Positions 60,260 to 64,000 of a stretch of 64,000 nt of DNA are shown one piece after another. The position numbers and the translations under genes are program-made. The notes under the pieces are model-generated. The model worked only from the letters and a program-made list of their open reading frames with translations. It was not told the DNA's origin and did not search any database. Every line of letters begins with the position of its first letter. Position 1 is the first letter of the stretch. Source of the DNA: Nageia nagi (lineage: Eukaryota > Pinophyta); NCBI GenBank assembly GCA_050084985.1, contig JBITNC010000002.1, positions 31,062,001-31,126,000 on the forward strand, given 5' to 3'.

Positions 60260-60479
60260 GTGAAAAAGAAAAGTTGAGAGGTCTGTGGGTCTGAAATCGT
60301 GATGAATACGCAGGGGGTAGAGGGACCATTGTTACCCTCCAAAGGTAGTTGGTCTCGATTTTTCTTTATTCTGCTACGCTGTGTTCTCGTGGATCGATGT
60401 CCTCCAATCGATCTCAGCTCTGCTGGTTTAGATCGTGTTCCCTACCGTACTATAATAAAGAATGTTCCTCATCTTCAAT

Positions 60480-61180
60480 TTTAAAAATGTCATTCTTTGC
60501 ATTTCTTTTTGTTCAGAATTTTTTCTTTATCTAAAGCTAATATAGATTATAATTGCTCTGTATGACCTTTATTGAAGTAAAAGAGTTTTACCATACAATA
60601 AAGAGACTTGTAACAATTTAGAAAGATTATTCAGTAATTATGTCCTCCGAAAAAGAGAAAAAAAAAAAGAGGCACCAGTCATAGGACCATTCCAAAGAAT
60701 GCCGACTGTAAAAAATTAGTCCCGGATTGTAATTTAATTTAATGCTTTTTGAGTTGTGCTCCCAATCCCATATTTATACATAAAAGTAGTGAGATGGAAA
60801 TGTTGTCATTCTAATTGTGTATCTTTATTTTATTATTGTTGTTTAATATTATTATTATTATATTATCAATTCTTTGAAATTTCTTTTTTTTTTTGGAAAA
60901 AAATTAATTATATTAAAAGAATATAAATATTTTTACATACAAAAGTGAGTGGATTTAATACATTTCTATGGGTATTCACACTAACTTAAGTGGGTTAGGA
61001 GATTCATATAATCTTAAGCTTACAAAGTAAACAATTTTTTTTTATCAAAAATAGTTTCTCACATTACAATCATTTGTGCATTCATATTAGTAGATACATG
61101 GGGAGGATCCTCGTACTCAACAAGATATTGTCAATGATCATTAGATGGGATAGGGATGTATCACCCCTCATACGCATTAG
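60480..61180. other. No gene recognised
   Basis: AT-rich DNA upstream of the paralogue with poly-A/T runs and TAT-rich stretches. No similarity to the upstream DNA of the other copy remains beyond about 60480. Confidence 0.45.
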
Positions 61181-61419
61181 TGTTCATATCATTACCACAC
61201 ATATTGTTGCTAAAACCAAATAGCTAAGGCCATCAATACCCATAACAATAGGATCATTAACATCACCAACAATGGGAATGTCACCTTCATCTCCCCAACC
61301 AACAAGTAGATCAAATGCAGTTGAATGAACATCCCAACCATTACTAGGGTGGAAAGAGCTAGTAACACCTATGTTTGTGAAATGGTGGACGTTGAGACCA
61401 TTACCTCTCTGCACAATTA

Positions 61420-62500
61420 GTCAAGCTACATGTTGGTTGTCGTCATCTAAAAAGAGGTCAAGAGGGATCTCAAGACTTAAAATGCTTCCATGAAGTCGAA
61501 TAGAGGGACCCAACTTATAGTACATGGTACATTGCCCCAATGATCCATGAGATTGTAGAGATGTTGAATCTCAATTTTAACCTTCTCCACTTGCATAGAG
61601 ATTTGTAACCATAAATCATAAAAAATTTCATACTTATCAACTAACAAAAAGGAGATATGAACTTCATTTTAGGAAAAAAAGAACTCTATCACGAGTCTTC
61701 CATAAATGATACAAAATCTCTATTCTAAAAATGTTCCAAACTTCAAGTAATGGCTCAGGAAAATAAGGAGAGTCCCCAAGAAGAGCTTGCATCCAAGAAA
61801 AGGGGGTAGGCATGAAAGGCTTAAAGAAGGACGCAACCCATTCCTAAGTGGAATGGGTCTTTCTACAATGCTAGAATAAATGAATAACATCTTCATACTC
61901 CCCAAAAAAGCAATAGGTAGGATTCTCCACTCCCATATACTTCAATCATTTCCCAATTGAAAGTGATTGGTGAAGAACACTCCAAGCGAGAAAAGCTTAT
62001 AATGGCTTAATGTAGGAAGCTCGAACCATTTTGAATTGAAGGCTCCACTTAGGGTATTGAAAGCCATTGACAAAAGGGGGGAAAGCTAAGAATACCCCAA
62101 ATGAGCTTTATATTGAATCGAAGGAGCATTATTAGGCCAACACCAATCAGACCACCATGGTTTCTAAAATATATAACGATCTTCGACCACATAGAAAAAG
62201 GAATATAATCAAGCACAACATCATCAATGTGTTTATCATCAAGTTTTATATTATAGAAAAGTTTGAATCTTTCCTAAGGAATTTAATCATTGGTTTGAAA
62301 GGAGAAAAAGTTTAAAACTGTTGCAATTCCTTTTCTATAAAATTGTTGATCCCAAATCCATTGAATTTTAGTAATCAAAAGACCTTGTAAAGTGATAAAA
62401 AGAGACCATTAGATGTTGAAGGATGAGATAGAGACTCTTTTTTGATAGCCCCTTCCCTTTTAACAAAGCCAAGATTTGAGAGCTTCCCATGCTCGTCAAA
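61420..62500 (-). pseudogene. LINE ORF2 C-terminal (zf-RVT) relic
   Basis: The minus strand encodes, in changing frames, KAFLAWSVLHQSLSIGK, NPTYCFFGEYEDVIHLF followed by HCRKTHST, and FMPTPFSWMQALLGDSPYFP. This fits the zinc-binding domain after plant LINE RT (W..L.....P..C..C...E...HL...C). It lies downstream, in element order, of the RT piece at 63090-63770. Confidence 0.65.
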
Positions 62501-63089
62501 TGCTTTGTGTAGATGAAAAATAATGTGCATGCAATAAACAAAGCACTATCTCTCTATAAATATAATATTGAATTATATATCAAAAATATACTAGTTTATG
62601 CTAATAAAAATAATTTATCTTTAGTCATATCTGAATCAATAAGCTATAAATAAGATCTTCAAGGCAATCTCTACTTGCTCGAACTCAATAACTATTGCTG
62701 ATAGTTACTGATAGCACATCATCGATGCCTTAAAATAAGCAATGTCAGATACAGAAATTAAAATGTGTGAAGCATGAGAAAAGGTAGATAATAGATCCTC
62801 CAATAGATAGGTGGTGTTACAAAACACTATTGTTGTTCGGATAATATGGTATGCATGTATTCACCTATTTGATATTGATGATTTACCGATGATGAATATT
62901 TTCCTTTGATATTATTTTATAGCAACGTCTTGATCCTCTCCTTTTCTTGGGATCATCATATATTTCATAGTTTATGATGCCTTTATAAACATTTGACACC
63001 ACTTACATTATTTAGTGGTCCTTTTACATCAATTACATTGTCTTGGGTATATTTTAACCTCTTTTTACAATAAATATCTATTGATGCTA
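62501..63089. other. No gene recognised between two LINE pieces
   Basis: AT-rich DNA separating the two LINE ORF2 fragments. It may be a separate insertion, but I see no terminal repeats. Confidence 0.4.
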
Positions 63090-63770
63090 TAAAAATGAGT
63101 TTTTTAATATATAAGAATTCATTTTTAGGTATCTACACTTTGGATAACAAAATATCCTTTTATCTTAATAGGGCTAAGGGCAGTAACAATGGTTTGAAGG
63201 CTAAACCTCACCACACCCATTTTCCAAGGAGGAGACTTATTGAAATGAAATGTTGGATAAGAATTTTTCATGCCTCCAACCATTAAGAGATTTGATAATC
63301 CATTTAGTACATAAGGAAATGTCTTATTGACAGTTAAAAAGATCCATTCTACTATATTGCTTAAGAAAATAGCAAATATCCAAAGCAACTTCATGGAACC
63401 GTTTATCTAAGAAACATTAGCCCATAAGAAATCTCTTAACACCTTTTCAAGTTTTTTGTAATAGGTTTTTGAAGGGACCCAATAAGAGTAGTAATAAACA
63501 TGAGTGGTGGATGGAACCTTAAAACATATTTGAAACTTACCTGCTAGAGAAAGCTTTTTAGTTGTTTAGTAACCTCCTCCTCTACTTTTTAGAGCAAAAA
63601 ATCTCAGAGTTGAGTAGAGGAACTATGGAATGCAAAGGGTATTCCTAAACATTTGAAAAACTCACCACGTCGAATCCAATACCACTGATATTGAGAAAGT
63701 TGGTCAGGTAGGGAAGTCAAAGCTTGTTTGAAATAAGATTTTTTTGTTCCATTGGATATTGGAATCAGAG
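63090..63770 (-). pseudogene. LINE ORF2 post-RT relic
   Basis: The minus strand gives FFKCLGIPFAFHSSS (the KYLG.P. block after RT), KVEEEVTKQLKSFL, and further on pieces such as HEVALDICYFLKQYSRMD. Several frameshifts and stops occur. Together with 61420-62500 this is one minus-strand LINE copy cut at 63772 by Copia LTR sequence. Confidence 0.6.
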
Positions 63771-63772
63771 TG

Positions 63773-64000
63773 TGAGAATTGAACTAATACATGAACAACT
63801 CTAAACTTCCAAGATTACATGAAAGCTCACAATTCACATCTAACAAATTCACAAAGCAATCTCACAAAGATGAGAGAATTGAACTATAATAAGAACAATC
63901 CTAAACTATCAAGATCATATGAAAGCTCTCAATTCACATCTAACTATCATACAAAGCAATCTCATAAAGATAACACAAGATGTAAGTGGTTCCTCCAACT
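63773..64000 (-). repeat. Two partial Copia LTR ends in tandem (Cop2 family), cut by window edge
   Basis: The reverse complement of the Cop2 LTR 3' end is recognisable twice: from 63773 for about 98 bp and again from 63871 to the edge. Both start TGAG..AATTGAACT and contain GAAAGCTC.CAATTCACATCT. The second continues into AACACAAGATGTAAGTGG as in Cop2. This may be one LTR inserted in another or a tandem LTR break. Confidence 0.75.

Noticed and set aside
63759-63770. TTGGAATCAGAG as a Copia primer-binding site
   Set aside because: It is in the wrong orientation relative to the adjacent LTR and reads as LINE coding sequence on the minus strand.

Overview
The window is land-plant nuclear DNA from a large, repeat-rich, AT-rich genome. 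The signs are spliced genes with GT-AG introns, Copia and Tat-lineage Ty3/Gypsy LTR retrotransposons with plant-type initiator-Met tRNA primer sites, CACTA transposons, LINE relics, and an ankyrin-repeat/PGG-domain gene family. A conifer-like or other giant seed-plant genome is a reasonable guess but is not shown by the sequence. I see no rRNA, canonical tRNA gene, CRISPR array or bacterial-type operon.

Region 1 (1-3.6 kb) holds a ~1 kb duplicated segment matching 51.6-52.6 kb, an exon-intron fragment of a mitochondrial pyruvate dehydrogenase E2 gene (1313-2313, minus), a Gypsy protease relic and half of an old Copia element.

Region 2 (3.6-22.9 kb) is a three-layer nest. A Tat-type Gypsy element with two RNase H domains (3588-22872, target duplication CCATG) sits inside the old Copia relic, whose other half resumes at 22878. 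That Gypsy was in turn hit in its integrase by a young Copia element on the minus strand (10228-18994, target duplication ATTGG). Its LTRs differ at only two places, yet its polyprotein is broken several times and carries a 222-bp in-frame tandem duplication.

Region 3 (25.2-37.8 kb) is a second nest. A short non-autonomous Gypsy derivative (25206-37786, GTATG) has a poly-A-tailed retroposon in its left LTR. That retroposon received a second, older Copia of the same broad family (25520-34130, CATGG). Its interior carries a CACTA-like element containing the promoter and N-terminal end of a histone H2B gene.

Region 4 (38-48 kb) has LINE reverse-transcriptase and ORF1 relics, a non-autonomous CACTA element with clear terminal repeats and a GAT duplication (40231-42160), a Gypsy integrase split in two by a ~3.8 kb insertion bounded by 32-bp repeats, a SINE-like tRNA head and several short-period arrays.

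Region 5 (48-61 kb) is the genic part. It has two tandem, same-strand three-exon genes for ankyrin-repeat membrane proteins of the ITN1/ACD6 (PGG) type. The first (48148-51085) looks intact, 597 aa. The second (56736-60195) has a one-base deletion in exon 1. Exons 1-2, intron 1 and the proximal promoter are nearly identical between them, while exon 3 and intron 2 are clearly diverged, which suggests recent gene conversion. An F-box/kelch-like pseudogene and LINE and Gypsy relics lie between them.

Region 6 (61-64 kb) is a minus-strand LINE ORF2 relic ending at two partial Copia LTRs at the window edge. Only the ankyrin gene at 48-51 kb looks like a working host gene. Everything else is mobile DNA, relics or gene fragments.
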